Both the position numbers and the translations under genes were made by a program. Shown here piece by piece: positions 7,443 through 17,006 of a stretch of DNA of 64,000 nt; position 1 is the stretch's first letter; each line of letters opens with the position of its first letter. Where the stretch lies: the NCBI RefSeq assembly GCF_004519405.1, contig NZ_SGWI01000001.1, positions 620,001 to 684,000 on the forward strand. The letters run 5' to 3'. The notes under the pieces are model-generated. The model worked only from the letters and a program-made list of their open reading frames with translations. It was not told where the DNA came from and did not search any database. The stretch is from Pseudomonas sp. BCA17 (lineage in GTDB: Bacteria; Pseudomonadota; Gammaproteobacteria; Pseudomonadales; Pseudomonadaceae).

Positions 7443-8618
7443 TTATTGACGCACCAGGAACTTGAGGTCGCTGGGGGCATCGATCGGCAATTTCTGCACG
7501 GTTTTGCCCAATAAACCGGTGTGGGGGTCGCGTTCGACCACCACGATCTCGTTGCTTTTCTGGTTGGCTATCAGCAGGAACTTGCCGCTCGGGTCCAGGC
7601 TGAACTCGCGCGGGTGATCGCCTTCCACCGAACGGCGCTGGATCTCCTTGAGGTGCGCAGTAGTCGGGTCCACGCTAAACACCAGCATCTGGTTGGCGGT
7701 ACCACGGTTGCTCACGTACAGGAACTTGCCATCGGCGGACGCATGCAGCGCAGCACCGGCCTTGTCGGATACCGGTTGCCCGGCGGCGAAATCCACCAGT
7801 TGGGTCTGGCTGAGCTTGCCATCGTTGTAATCGAAAACAGCCACTTGTGCGCTCATTTCCGTGGTCAGCCAGGCATGCTTGCCATCGGGGCTGAACAGCA
7901 AATGACGTGGACCACTGCCCGGTGGCAGTTGCACCGATGCCGGGTTTGCCGGGGTCAGGGGCAGTTCGTGATTGGCCTTGGGGTCGTAACGGTAGGTAAA
8001 CACCTGGTCCGCCCCCAGGTCCTGGACAAACACGTACTTGCCATCCGGCGACGACACCACCGAATGCACGTGGTTGGACGCCTGGCGCTCGGGGTTCACG
8101 CGGCTGGCCGGGTGCGCACTCAATTGCACCGGTGCCGACAACTTGCCGGCGGCGTCCACCGGCAGGATCGCCAGGCTGCCGCCCGGGTCTGCCAGCACCG
8201 AATAGTTGGCGATGAACAGGTAGCGTCCATCGGCCGCCACGCTGGAGTGGGTCGGCTCATTGCCCAGGCTCTGCACCTGGTTGATCAGGGTGAGCTGATG
8301 ATTCTGCGGGGCGATGCTGTAGCTGCTCACGCGACCGACCGGATCTTTCTGGCCCGGGCCATTCTCATTGACCACGAACAGATACTTCTGGTCCTTGGAG
8401 ATCGTCAGCCAGGACGGGTTGGCCGTCTTGGCCGCCAGTTCCGGCTTGCCGCTGAACCGGCCGGTGCGGCTGTCGAACTGCAGCCGATAGATACCTTCGC
8501 TGGTACCGGCGGTGTAGCTGCCCACCAACAGTTCATAGGTATCGGCCGGTGCGGCCTGCACCGACATCGCCCCCACACTGCCCGCCATCAGCAGTGGCCA
8601 GAATTTACGCATCATCAT
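7443..8618 (-). CDS. Exported lactonase-family beta-propeller protein
   Basis: About 391 residues: a signal peptide (MRKFWPLLMAGSVGAMSVQAAPA) followed by a seven-bladed propeller of the lactonase / 6-phosphogluconolactonase (YbhE-type, PF10282) family. Visible family segments are YELLVGSYTAGTSEGIYRL at the start of the mature protein, HSSVAADGRYLFIANY, NHVHSVVSSPDGKYVFVQDL, GSGPRHLLFSPDGKHAWL and HPREFSLDPSGKFLLIANQ. The signal peptide places it in the periplasm, so a role in the cytosolic pentose phosphate pathway is unlikely. Five ATGs cluster at 8610-8633; the one at 8618 has GAGG nine bases upstream. It overlaps the end of the DUF5629 gene, so the two form an operon. Confidence 0.85.
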   Translation of the reverse strand: MMMRKFWPLLMAGSVGAMSVQAAPADTYELLVGSYTAGTSEGIYRLQFDSRTGRFSGKPELAAKTANPSWLTISKDQKYLFVVNENGPGQKDPVGRVSSYSIAPQNHQLTLINQVQSLGNEPTHSSVAADGRYLFIANYSVLADPGGSLAILPVDAAGKLSAPVQLSAHPASRVNPERQASNHVHSVVSSPDGKYVFVQDLGADQVFTYRYDPKANHELPLTPANPASVQLPPGSGPRHLLFSPDGKHAWLTTEMSAQVAVFDYNDGKLSQTQLVDFAAGQPVSDKAGAALHASADGKFLYVSNRGTANQMLVFSVDPTTAHLKEIQRRSVEGDHPREFSLDPSGKFLLIANQKSNEIVVVERDPHTGLLGKTVQKLPIDAPSDLKFLVRQ

Positions 8619-8895
8619 CCGCTTCATCCTCATCGTTGTTGTTGCCGGTAAACGCGCTCAGGCAGACCAGGCGGTGTTCGCCCGACTCACCCGTGAGCGT
8701 CCAGCTTTGCAAGGTGCCATCGAAGGTCGCGGCCTGTACCTGCTCCAGGCTGAAGCTCCAGCGTTTTTGCGCACGGCCGTCCATCGCGGTAATCAGCAGG
8801 TGGTTGTCGTCCAGCACGAAATCAAAAGCGTGCAAGCCGTCAATTTCCAGCATGTCGGCATGTTCAAGGGCGGTGGTCAGGGTTTCGGCAGTCAT
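8605..8895 (-). CDS. DUF5629 family protein
   Basis: A 96-residue acidic cytosolic protein of unknown function. It has MTAETLTTALEHADMLEIDG, FDFVLDDNHLLITAMDGR and a strongly acidic tail, DEDEADDDA. The pattern matches the short DUF5629 proteins of pseudomonads. The ATG at 8895 was preferred over an in-frame TTG at 8904; neither has a strong ribosome binding site. Its last codons overlap the start region of the lactonase gene, indicating coupled expression. Confidence 0.7.
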   Translation of the reverse strand: MTAETLTTALEHADMLEIDGLHAFDFVLDDNHLLITAMDGRAQKRWSFSLEQVQAATFDGTLQSWTLTGESGEHRLVCLSAFTGNNNDEDEADDDA

Positions 8896-9140
8896 GGCAG
8901 TCAATCATTTACGGGAAAGCGCCAATGATAGCCCAGGGTTTCAGGGGCAGTGCCGATTTTGCTGGCAGAGCGGCTACAAATACGTCGACACAATCGCGCC
9001 CGGCCCACGCCAACCGGGGCGTTGGCAACGGTCTCGCACGGCAGTGGAAACAGTTAATAACGCATTTATGCCGTTCACTGGCCGACAGAACAGTACTTTC
9101 GCGGCTCTGGTTTATTTTTCACCCAGCCAAGGAAGCATGC

Positions 9141-12100
9141 ATGCCGTCGATCAACACCCGCCCTCATCATTTCTCCGTTTCACTGCCGAGGGCTCCGCTG
9201 CCCTCTGCCGATGAGCCGACAGCGGCTGTGACAGTAACACCGCCCTCCCCACCTTCAAGGCCGATGCGTTCAATCCGGCCGACATCGGGCCTGCAAGGCC
9301 GGTCGCTAAATCATGCACAGAGCACCCCGGCTGCCGACACGCCGGCAAGTGCCGTCGCCAACCAATTTGCCACGCGCCCTACGCTACGCGCGGTGGTTGC
9401 CGGGCAGTTGGACGCGCTCTTGAACCGGCACTACCCCACGTTGAACTTCGACAGTGCCAACACGTCTCTGGCCGTGCCCATCGCAACGGATTCCTTGCAA
9501 TACACATTGACGCCGTTGCTGGACCTGGCGCTTGAACATATGGCCAACGGCAGCGAACTGGTGTTCCCGGAAAACGCCAAATGGGTGAAGTCCGACACAG
9601 CGGCCAGCCTGAAAGTCGTCGACGCCACCGGCAACCGCGCCGCGCCGCTGGACAGCTATTCCCTGGAACTGGCGATCCGCAGCCTGCGCCCCAACCTGAA
9701 GGCCGCCTACGCCGATGCCTTGAGCCATTACTGGGGGCAAGAGGCCTTCACGGGCACCAGCCGCTGGCGCTGGCTCAGTGACACGCTCAACGACACGCTG
9801 CGCATCGCGGGCCTCCAGCAACCCGGCCTCAGCGCGATCCAGCGTGAAACCCTGGATCAGGTCACCCGCTATCCCGACGTCAACGAACGCAACAGCCGCT
9901 ACGGTGAGTCCGCCGCACGCGTGTTCATCGTGGACACGACCCTCCGGCAGTCCGGGGTAACGGCCACCCAGACGAGCCCGGACCTGCTGATCACCCGCGA
10001 AGTCGGCGGCCAGACGCTGGTGCTGCATACCACCGCAGCAGGCAAGGTCACGCCGTACGCCTCCCTGGCGGATTTCGCACAGGCGTGGGGACGCCAGCTC
10101 AACCAATCCTTCAAGTTCGACCACCTCACCTGGAAGCGCAGGGAACCCGACGGGAATATTTTCGACACCCAGGCGGCCGTGATGCTCGACCGGCAATTGC
10201 AAAACCTGGACTCGATACAACTGCCGGCCAACACCCATGCAGCCGACCTGGAGCAGCTGTTTTCCCAGGCCAGCGATACGGCCTCCTGGTTCAGCACCAC
10301 AACGTCATCCCAGCGCGGCAACCTGCCGGCGTGGCTTACCCGAGCCAGCGACGCCGAACGCTTCGCCTACCAACGCCAGGCCCTGACGCTGGCCGGCAGC
10401 GTGCAACGTAACCAGGGTCGCACCTTCCTCACGGATATCCCCGATATCCGCACTTACGCCGAACAACAGCTCAATGCCCATCTGGCAGCCAAGGGCTACG
10501 TCGCCAAGGACCTGGAAGTCACCTTCAAGGTCCCGGTCGGGAATATGGGCAGCGGTTACATCGAACCGGTGAAGATGAGCCTGGTGGACATGGCCCTGCA
10601 AAATCTTGCGGGCCTGCCCTCTGGCGCCATGGACGTCCGTGTACGCGGGCAACTGATCAAAGACCCCCAACTGCCGCAGATGCTCAAGGACCTGATCACC
10701 ACCATCGATATCGGCAAACACTACCCCGCACTGCTTGATCAACACCTGCTCAGCGACACCGACGAGGCCAGGGCACGCGCGCACCTGTTCATTGAGCAAG
10801 TGCCACTGCAACTGACCATGCAGGCGCTTGAACTCAAGTTAAAGGGCGAAGCCGGCATCACCCATACGGGTTATCGTTTTGTGGAGGCCGTGACCCGGCC
10901 CGGCACCGGACCACGGGAGGTCGACGGTCAAGCGATCACTCTGCGCCCTTTGGCATTTGTGCGCAAACCCGGCGCAACACCGGACGTCGTCGCCAATATG
11001 TTCCTGATAGAACCGCAAAACCCCGCACACGCCCCCCACCTGCTCTACCGTCCGCAGTTGTCGCCGGTCTTGCAGGAGTTTGCCAGCCGCGATGCGCTGC
11101 TCGCCGCGATCCAGGCACCGGGCCCGCTGCAACAGAGCATCCTGGCCTGGCTGCCCAGCGGCAAGGTACGCGCGGTGTATGGCAACGGCGGATTCAAGAC
11201 GCCCCATATTGCGCGCTACGGCCTCTTCAATGAATTCGATGCGCCTGCCACACCCGCTCCGACGGCCCTGGCAATCGATGGGTATGGCGCGGCCGAAAAA
11301 CTGCGCAAGGATTTTCGGGACGGCAAGTTGATGCAGTACCTCTTCAACTCCAATGCCCAAAGCCTCATCACGCTCGCTCAAAGCCAGTCCACCTCTGACG
11401 CGCAGAGTCGTTGGGCGTCCTATAAGGAATTGGGCTGGCTGCTGTTCAACACTCTGCTGCCGGTGTTGCGCGGCCCTGGCGCCATGGCGGGGTGGCTGCT
11501 GCAAATGGCCAGCGTCGAGGACGACATCAGGCAAGCCAGCACCCCGGACAACCCCGACCCCGCAAAAGCGATGGTGAGCCTTCTGGTGAATGTGGCCACG
11601 TTGTTAAGCCATGCCACGCCTGTACGCCCACCAGAACGCCCCGTAGGCAATGTACCCTTCAACCAACGACCGGAAGTGTCATCCCCGTTGCGCCGAGCCG
11701 CCGGGGATACATCCCAGGTGCCTCAGGCACTGGTCGAGCAAGACACCGCAGCGGTTGTCAAAGGCATGCTCACAAACGATCACACCTTTGACTTTTCGTT
11801 TTCCAGCCCGCGCGACTTGACCCCTTCACAACGTGCCTACCTCCAATCGTTCAGCGTACCCAAACCGGCCGGGGCTACCACCGCCATCCGCAGTGGCGCC
11901 TGGGCGGGCCTTTACCTCGTCGATGACAAACTTCATGCGTTCATCGAAAACCAGTGGTTTCGCGTAGCCAGGGATCTGGACGGGCCGTTTGTGATCAACG
12001 AGCAGAACAAAACCCTCACAGGCCCGCCATTGACTCGCGACGCCAAGGGGCAATGGCGGTTCGATACGCGCCCCAAACTCCGTGGCGGCATGCCCAGGGT

Positions 12101-14081
12101 TGGCGAACGGGTGAAAGCCACCCTGGATCGCAATATCGAACTCAGCGATGCGATGCTCAGGCAGTACGCAGAGCAAGTCGCGCTCATGCAACCGCTGGTG
12201 GGAACCATCGAAACCAGTGACAAACGCTTGAACGAAACCGATGAGTCCCTGCGCAAGTCGAACAAAGCCCTGAGGACCCTGTGGGGGTTGGTAAACAGTG
12301 GTGATCGCGGTGCCAGCTTCGTGGAGCAGTACCAACGCGAGTTGAGGCAGAACAGAGACCTGGCGACCTTGATGCGCATGCGCTTTGAGGACGATCAGAA
12401 AAACGCCAACACGATGCTCGCCCACAGGCGCCGTGCGATTCAGGCATTGAGCAGCGATAACCCGGCGATGAATTTCAATCTTTTCAGGGAAAAGCGTGGG
12501 GACCAGTACAAAGCGATCGCAGCGACCCTGCTTTCACGTGCAATCGATCACCTGTACGTCAACGACCAGTTCACCCACTCAAAGGCCGGTGAGCCGCTCG
12601 CAAAGCTGATTGAACGCACCCACCGTAACGAGCCGGACGCCTATAACGATCTGATCGAAAACATGGCTGACCACGTCGAACGCCTCGGGCGCCAGATTCA
12701 GGCTGTCGACGCGTATAACCAACTGCTGAACGAATGGAAGAACGACAGCCCGGCCAATAAAAAACGCGCCGAGGCGTTCATCAAGGAGTTCCCGCAGCCA
12801 TCGGCCAATCAGGTGTTCACCGCCTCCATGGAACGCCTCAGCGCCCTTCGGGAGTTGAGCCTGGACCGCACCACCGAACCACGCTCCCCCCAGGAAGCGT
12901 TTTTCCGCGAACGCTTCAACCAGACCGACCTGAACGCCGCCGCGAACTCCCACATCGAGCTGCAGCAACACGAGGGCTACACCGGCGAGGAGCGTATTGC
13001 GGTGTTGAGCAACCTGATCGAGAAATATCAGGCCGAATTCAACAATGCGCATGCCTTGCAAGAGACCGGCCCCGACAGCGTTCGCGCGTTCTACGGCAAG
13101 CGCTATCTTGAGTGCCTGCAGGAAGTGATCGCCCAGGCGCAGGTCGAGCTGGCGGACCTGATGCGCGAAGAACAGCATTTACCGCCAGTGGCCCCCCGCC
13201 GTGACGACAGGGCGCGCAAATCGCTCAACAAGAGGGTCTTCAAGACCCGCGACAAACAGACCCTGGTGGGCACGCTACGTGATGCACAACCCGGCCAGGA
13301 TATCCCGATTATCGATGTGCTCGACTCCCGTACTGGCCAACCCCTGACCAGTTACAGCTGGCACTCGACTGAGGGCGACTGGGTCCAGATCGTCAATGCA
13401 AGGCCGGTCAGCCCCGCCCCTGTGCCGTCCCCCAAGCCCCTGTCGGCGTCCATCGGCACGGCCCGCAAGCTGATGGCAGAGCAGGCAGGCATCGAGCGCT
13501 CCATTCAGTTCCAGAAAAAGAAGCTCGATGATCCGGCTCGCCGCGATACCGTCAACCCTCGCGATTGGAGCGACATGCTCGAAGCCCAGGCTGACCAACT
13601 TGAGCAAGTCGCACAGGACGCTCAGGCCAACCATGGAGCAGCCAGTGAAACCAAGGCACTGGTAGAAACATGGAAAAGTGCCGCCAAGGCCATGCGCGAG
13701 CGCGCGATCACGCACCGTTGTGACGGCTACCTGCGCCAGCTACCCCGAGCGGAAAACATCGACTACTTATGGACCCATGGGCGTGTCGACATCAGCCTCG
13801 TCAAGCGCGGCAAAAAGCTCAAGGGCGCAGACTTCCTCACGGAGTACGCTATCCGTGAGAAGAACAGTGTCAATGTGCTCTGGTATGCACACTTCCACTA
13901 CCCCAACACGACCACCGCGCAAAATGCCTACAGTGCCGCGCACCTGAAACTGCCCGAGCAGCGCTACATGACCCAAAAGGATCTGGTGGAGAATGCCGGG
14001 CGCAACAACCAACCTTTCAATAGCATCGTGCGGGCCAAAATCGAACCACCGCTGGACCAGAAGCTGTTTCTCAATCTCTGA
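9141..14081 (+). CDS. Very large DUF6543 / dermonecrotic-toxin-like protein
   Basis: A 1646-residue protein, the largest in the window. After a proline-rich, low-complexity first 100 residues it has segments typical of the Pseudomonas DUF6543 'dermonecrotic toxin domain' proteins: a helical part with DALSHYWGQEAFTGTSRWRWLS and RVFIVDTTLR, then LTWKRREPDGNIFDTQ, then a second copy-like stretch around FVEAVTRP and KVRAVYGNGGFKTPHIARYG. A hydrophobic helical segment (LLFNTLLPVLRGPGAMAGWLLQMASVED) lies near residue 780. Later come a short beta module (GLYLVDDKLHAFIENQWFRV), a long coiled coil, and a C-terminal domain ending VLWYAHFHYPNTTTAQNAYS. No signal peptide, leucine-rich repeats or NEL domain are visible. 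The start at 9141 has AAGGAA upstream. Neither substrate nor secretion route can be read. Confidence 0.65.
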   Translation: MPSINTRPHHFSVSLPRAPLPSADEPTAAVTVTPPSPPSRPMRSIRPTSGLQGRSLNHAQSTPAADTPASAVANQFATRPTLRAVVAGQLDALLNRHYPTLNFDSANTSLAVPIATDSLQYTLTPLLDLALEHMANGSELVFPENAKWVKSDTAASLKVVDATGNRAAPLDSYSLELAIRSLRPNLKAAYADALSHYWGQEAFTGTSRWRWLSDTLNDTLRIAGLQQPGLSAIQRETLDQVTRYPDVNERNSRYGESAARVFIVDTTLRQSGVTATQTSPDLLITREVGGQTLVLHTTAAGKVTPYASLADFAQAWGRQLNQSFKFDHLTWKRREPDGNIFDTQAAVMLDRQLQNLDSIQLPANTHAADLEQLFSQASDTASWFSTTTSSQRGNLPAWLTRASDAERFAYQRQALTLAGSVQRNQGRTFLTDIPDIRTYAEQQLNAHLAAKGYVAKDLEVTFKVPVGNMGSGYIEPVKMSLVDMALQNLAGLPSGAMDVRVRGQLIKDPQLPQMLKDLITTIDIGKHYPALLDQHLLSDTDEARARAHLFIEQVPLQLTMQALELKLKGEAGITHTGYRFVEAVTRPGTGPREVDGQAITLRPLAFVRKPGATPDVVANMFLIEPQNPAHAPHLLYRPQLSPVLQEFASRDALLAAIQAPGPLQQSILAWLPSGKVRAVYGNGGFKTPHIARYGLFNEFDAPATPAPTALAIDGYGAAEKLRKDFRDGKLMQYLFNSNAQSLITLAQSQSTSDAQSRWASYKELGWLLFNTLLPVLRGPGAMAGWLLQMASVEDDIRQASTPDNPDPAKAMVSLLVNVATLLSHATPVRPPERPVGNVPFNQRPEVSSPLRRAAGDTSQVPQALVEQDTAAVVKGMLTNDHTFDFSFSSPRDLTPSQRAYLQSFSVPKPAGATTAIRSGAWAGLYLVDDKLHAFIENQWFRVARDLDGPFVINEQNKTLTGPPLTRDAKGQWRFDTRPKLRGGMPRVGERVKATLDRNIELSDAMLRQYAEQVALMQPLVGTIETSDKRLNETDESLRKSNKALRTLWGLVNSGDRGASFVEQYQRELRQNRDLATLMRMRFEDDQKNANTMLAHRRRAIQALSSDNPAMNFNLFREKRGDQYKAIAATLLSRAIDHLYVNDQFTHSKAGEPLAKLIERTHRNEPDAYNDLIENMADHVERLGRQIQAVDAYNQLLNEWKNDSPANKKRAEAFIKEFPQPSANQVFTASMERLSALRELSLDRTTEPRSPQEAFFRERFNQTDLNAAANSHIELQQHEGYTGEERIAVLSNLIEKYQAEFNNAHALQETGPDSVRAFYGKRYLECLQEVIAQAQVELADLMREEQHLPPVAPRRDDRARKSLNKRVFKTRDKQTLVGTLRDAQPGQDIPIIDVLDSRTGQPLTSYSWHSTEGDWVQIVNARPVSPAPVPSPKPLSASIGTARKLMAEQAGIERSIQFQKKKLDDPARRDTVNPRDWSDMLEAQADQLEQVAQDAQANHGAASETKALVETWKSAAKAMRERAITHRCDGYLRQLPRAENIDYLWTHGRVDISLVKRGKKLKGADFLTEYAIREKNSVNVLWYAHFHYPNTTTAQNAYSAAHLKLPEQRYMTQKDLVENAGRNNQPFNSIVRAKIEPPLDQKLFLNL

Positions 14082-14128
14082 GTTGCCTGCACACATGACA
14101 ACCCTGACTCACCGCCTGCTGGGTTTTT

Positions 14129-14238
14129 GATCTGCTTTTGATCTGCTTTTGATCTGCTTTTGATCTGCTTTTGATCTGCTTTTGATCTGCTTTTGATCTG
14201 CTTTTGATCTGCTTTTGATCTGCTTTTGATCTTGATCT
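14129..14238. repeat. 11-bp tandem array (GATCTGCTTTT)n
   Basis: Nine perfect head-to-tail copies of GATCTGCTTTT run from 14129 to 14227 and end in a shortened GATCTTGATCTC. An 11-bp period is about one helical turn, so the same DNA face is repeated nine times. It lies 48 bases after the large DUF6543-like gene, in non-coding sequence. It is not a CRISPR: there are no spacers. Confidence 0.95.
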
Positions 14239-14535
14239 CAAGCGCCCCGTTAAACCACGCTGGCCGAACGCAGGCTTGAATCCGTGGGTAACCCGGCAGG
14301 ACGCCGGGTTAGCCGCCCCGCGCCATGGATGGCGCGTGGCGGCGGCCCACGGATTCAAGCCTGTGTGCGGGAACACCGAGCCTGAGCGAGGTGCCGAGTG
14401 GTGGGGCAAAGGCTTTTTGCTTACTTTTGGGCCTTTCCAAAAGTGAGCCGCTGTAAGAGCGGAACCTTAAGCCGCCGTTACCACTTCAATGGATATGTAC
14501 TCGGTCTACTCCAACATTCCGGTCGGCTCATAGGC
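14239..14535. repeat. Mosaic intergenic element with nested inverted repeats
   Basis: An outer 18-bp perfect inverted repeat, CAGGCTTGAATCCGTGGG (14271-14288)/14346-14363, encloses AACCCGGC/GCCGGGTT (14290-14297/14303-14310) and CGCGCCAT/ATGGCGCG (14319-14326/14329-14336). Downstream is another hairpin, ACTTTTGG/CCAAAAGT (14423-14430/14437-14444). No gene fits here. I recall this block (CCGTTAAACCACGCTGGCC, then TGGGGCAAAGGC, then GTACTCGGTCTACTCCAAC) as a multi-copy intergenic element in P. fluorescens genomes; that recollection is unverified. It could serve as the transcript end for both convergent neighbours. Confidence 0.65.
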
Positions 14536-14540
14536 CGCCA

Positions 14541-14564
14541 AGGGAGCAAGCTCCCTCGCCACAG
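14541..14564. repeat. Single REP palindrome
   Basis: AGGGAGCAAGCTCCCTCGCCACA, one REP unit identical in core to the arms at 1289-1395. It closes the mosaic element before the end of the exporter gene. Confidence 0.8.
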
Positions 14565-14614
14565 GCGTAAACAATCCTGATTGGTTGGCAGGCAAGCCCC
14601 CACTCGCCCATACC

Positions 14615-16990
14615 TCAGTGGGCAAACAACGAATTGCCCTTCTGGCCCGCCAGTTTCTCGGGCTTGATCAGGAACCGCGCCAGCGCCGGCAGCAGCCACA
14701 GCGCACCGAACATGTTCCACAGCAGCATGAAGGTGAGCATCAGGCCCATGTCGGCCTGGAACTTGATGGCCGAGAAAATCCAGGTGCATACGCCGATTGC
14801 CAGGCACAGGCCGGTGAACAGGACGGCTTTGCCGGTAGATTTAAGGGTCTGGTAGTACGCTTCCTGCAGCGGCAAGCCAGCACGCAGGAAGCTTTCCAGG
14901 CGGCTGTAGATGTAGATGCCGTAGTCGACACCGATCCCCACGCCCAACGCCACCACGGGCAAGGTCGCGACCTTGACGCCAATGCCCATGAACGCCATCA
15001 GCGCGTTGCCCAGCACCGAGGTCAGTACCAGCGGCAGCACGATGCACAAGGTCGCCGCCCAGGAGCGGAAGGTGATCATGCACATGGTGGCCACGCACAG
15101 GTACACCAGGATCAGGATGGTCAGTTCCGACTGCTTGATCACCTCATTGGTGGCCGCCTCGATCCCGGCGTTACCGGCGGCGAGGATGAACTCCAGACCC
15201 TCCTTGTTGTTTTCCTTGGCGAACTCCTGCACCGCATGTACCGCGCGGTCGAGGGTTTCGGCCTTGTGGTCGTTGAGAAACACCAGCACCGGCGCCAGGG
15301 AGCAATTATTGTTGTACAGGCCGTCAGCCCGGGCGATGGAGTTGTTCAACACGTCAGGATTGCGCGACAGGGTTTCCCATTTCAGGTTGCCCTCGTTCAT
15401 GCCCTTGATCATCTGCTTGGATACCGTCACCAACGAGATCGCCGACTGCACGCCCTCAGTGTTCTGCATCTTCCACATCAACTGGTCGATGGGCGCCATG
15501 GCCTCATAACGCGAGCAACCCTCTGCCTTGGTCTTGACCATCACCACCAATACATCGGAGCTGGTGGAGTAGTTGCTGATGATGAAGTTGTTGTCCTTGT
15601 TGTAGCGCGAATCCGGGCGCAGTTCCGGCGCGCCTTGGTCGAGGTCGCCGATCTTGAGGTTCTGGCTGTACCAGAGCCCGCCACCGAAGGCGATCAATGC
15701 AAGCAGAATCGACACCGGCGCCACTTTGGCGCTGGCGAACCTGGACAGCAGGCGCCAGAACGGATGCTCGCGGTGCGCATCTTTCTTGCTCTTGGCGATC
15801 GCCCGCTGGCTGATGCCGACGTAGGAGATCGCCACCGGCAGCAGGATCAGGTTGGTAAACACGATCACCGCCACACCAATCGAAGCGCCGATCGCCAACT
15901 CGCGGATGACGCCGATGTCGATGATCAGCAGCGTGATGAAACCCACCGCATCAGCGAGAATCGCGATCATCCCCGGCAGGAACAGTTGGCGGAACGTGCG
16001 GCGTGCTGCCGTCAGCGCGTTATCGGCCTCACTGGATTGCAGCGCGATACCGTTGATCTTTTGCACACCGTGGGAAATACCGATGGCGAAAATCAGGAAC
16101 GGCACCAGCATCGAGTACGGATCGAGACCAAAGCCGAAAAAATGCATCAGCCCCAGTTGCCAGACCACCGCCACCAGTGTCGTGCTCAACACCGCGATGG
16201 TGCTGCGCAGGCAATGGGTGAACCACAGCAGCAGAATCAGTGTGATGACGAACGCGATTCCGAAGAACATCACGACCATCACCAGCCCGTCGATCAGGTC
16301 GCCGACCTTCTTGGCAAAACCGACAATGTGGATCTTGACGTTGGGGTTCTGCGCTTCGAACTTGTCGCGGATCTTGTCTTCGAGCTCATGGGAGAACTTG
16401 CGGTAGTCCAGGGCCAGTAACTTGCCCTGGTCCTGTGGATCCGGGTAGGACTCCAGCAACGGAATATCGACGATGCTCGACTTGAAATCATTCGCCACCA
16501 GGCGTCCGACCTGGCCGGACTTGAGCACGTTGTTGCGCAACTGGTCGAGGCTCTCCGGCGAGCCGTTATAGCTCTGCGGGATCACCTCACCACCGGCGAA
16601 GCCTTCTTCGGTCACTTCGGTCCAGCGGACGCTGGGGCTCCATAACGACTTGAGGCCCGAACGGTCGACGCCGGAGATATAGAACACCTCGTCGTTGATC
16701 TGGCGCAGGGTCTCCATGTAAGCCTGGGTGAAGATGTCACCGTCCTTGGCCTCCACCGAGATGCGCACCGTGTTGCCCAGGTTGGCCAGGTCATTGCGGT
16801 GCTCCATCATTTTTTCGATGAAGGGGTGCTTGAGGGGAATCATCTTTTCAAAACTGGTGGAGGGGCGAATCAAGGTCGCCTGCCAGAACAGGAAAATACT
16901 CACCAGCAGGCAGATGACAATCACTGCCGGGCGGTTGTTGAAGATCAGGCGCTCAAGGAGGGTCGCTTTATCGTTGTGATGACTGCTCAT
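14615..16990 (-). CDS. MMPL/RND-family transporter
   Basis: A 791-residue inner-membrane exporter of the RND superfamily. The topology is an N-terminal helix (PAVIVICLLVSIFLFWQ), a large periplasmic loop, a block of five to six helices (LVMVVMFFGIAFVITLILLL through LILLPVAISYVG), a second periplasmic loop, and a second helix block (ELTILILVYLCVATMCMI through LMLTFMLLWNMFGALWLLPAL). RND signatures are visible as GIGISHGVQ-like and ALGVGIGVDYGIYIYSR segments, the latter with the aspartate typical of proton relay. The family moves lipids or other hydrophobic molecules. It is 16 bases downstream of the YCF48-like gene, so the two probably form one operon and function together. Confidence 0.88.
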   Translation of the reverse strand: MSSHHNDKATLLERLIFNNRPAVIVICLLVSIFLFWQATLIRPSTSFEKMIPLKHPFIEKMMEHRNDLANLGNTVRISVEAKDGDIFTQAYMETLRQINDEVFYISGVDRSGLKSLWSPSVRWTEVTEEGFAGGEVIPQSYNGSPESLDQLRNNVLKSGQVGRLVANDFKSSIVDIPLLESYPDPQDQGKLLALDYRKFSHELEDKIRDKFEAQNPNVKIHIVGFAKKVGDLIDGLVMVVMFFGIAFVITLILLLWFTHCLRSTIAVLSTTLVAVVWQLGLMHFFGFGLDPYSMLVPFLIFAIGISHGVQKINGIALQSSEADNALTAARRTFRQLFLPGMIAILADAVGFITLLIIDIGVIRELAIGASIGVAVIVFTNLILLPVAISYVGISQRAIAKSKKDAHREHPFWRLLSRFASAKVAPVSILLALIAFGGGLWYSQNLKIGDLDQGAPELRPDSRYNKDNNFIISNYSTSSDVLVVMVKTKAEGCSRYEAMAPIDQLMWKMQNTEGVQSAISLVTVSKQMIKGMNEGNLKWETLSRNPDVLNNSIARADGLYNNNCSLAPVLVFLNDHKAETLDRAVHAVQEFAKENNKEGLEFILAAGNAGIEAATNEVIKQSELTILILVYLCVATMCMITFRSWAATLCIVLPLVLTSVLGNALMAFMGIGVKVATLPVVALGVGIGVDYGIYIYSRLESFLRAGLPLQEAYYQTLKSTGKAVLFTGLCLAIGVCTWIFSAIKFQADMGLMLTFMLLWNMFGALWLLPALARFLIKPEKLAGQKGNSLFAH

Positions 16991-17006
16991 TCTTTACCCG
17001 CCCTTA

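Noticed and set aside
9141..14081. Rhs/CdiA-type polymorphic toxin
   Set aside because: There are no YD repeats, haemagglutinin repeats, pretoxin motif or neighbouring immunity gene.
14129..14238. The tandem repeat as a CRISPR array
   Set aside because: Units are only 11 bp, directly abutting, with no spacers and no cas genes in the window.
14585..16420. 611-codon open frame on the plus strand opposite the MMPL transporter
   Set aside because: Its product is rich in His, Gln, Arg and Asp without any domain, the usual look of a shadow of a GC-rich membrane protein gene. The minus-strand reading has clear RND motifs.
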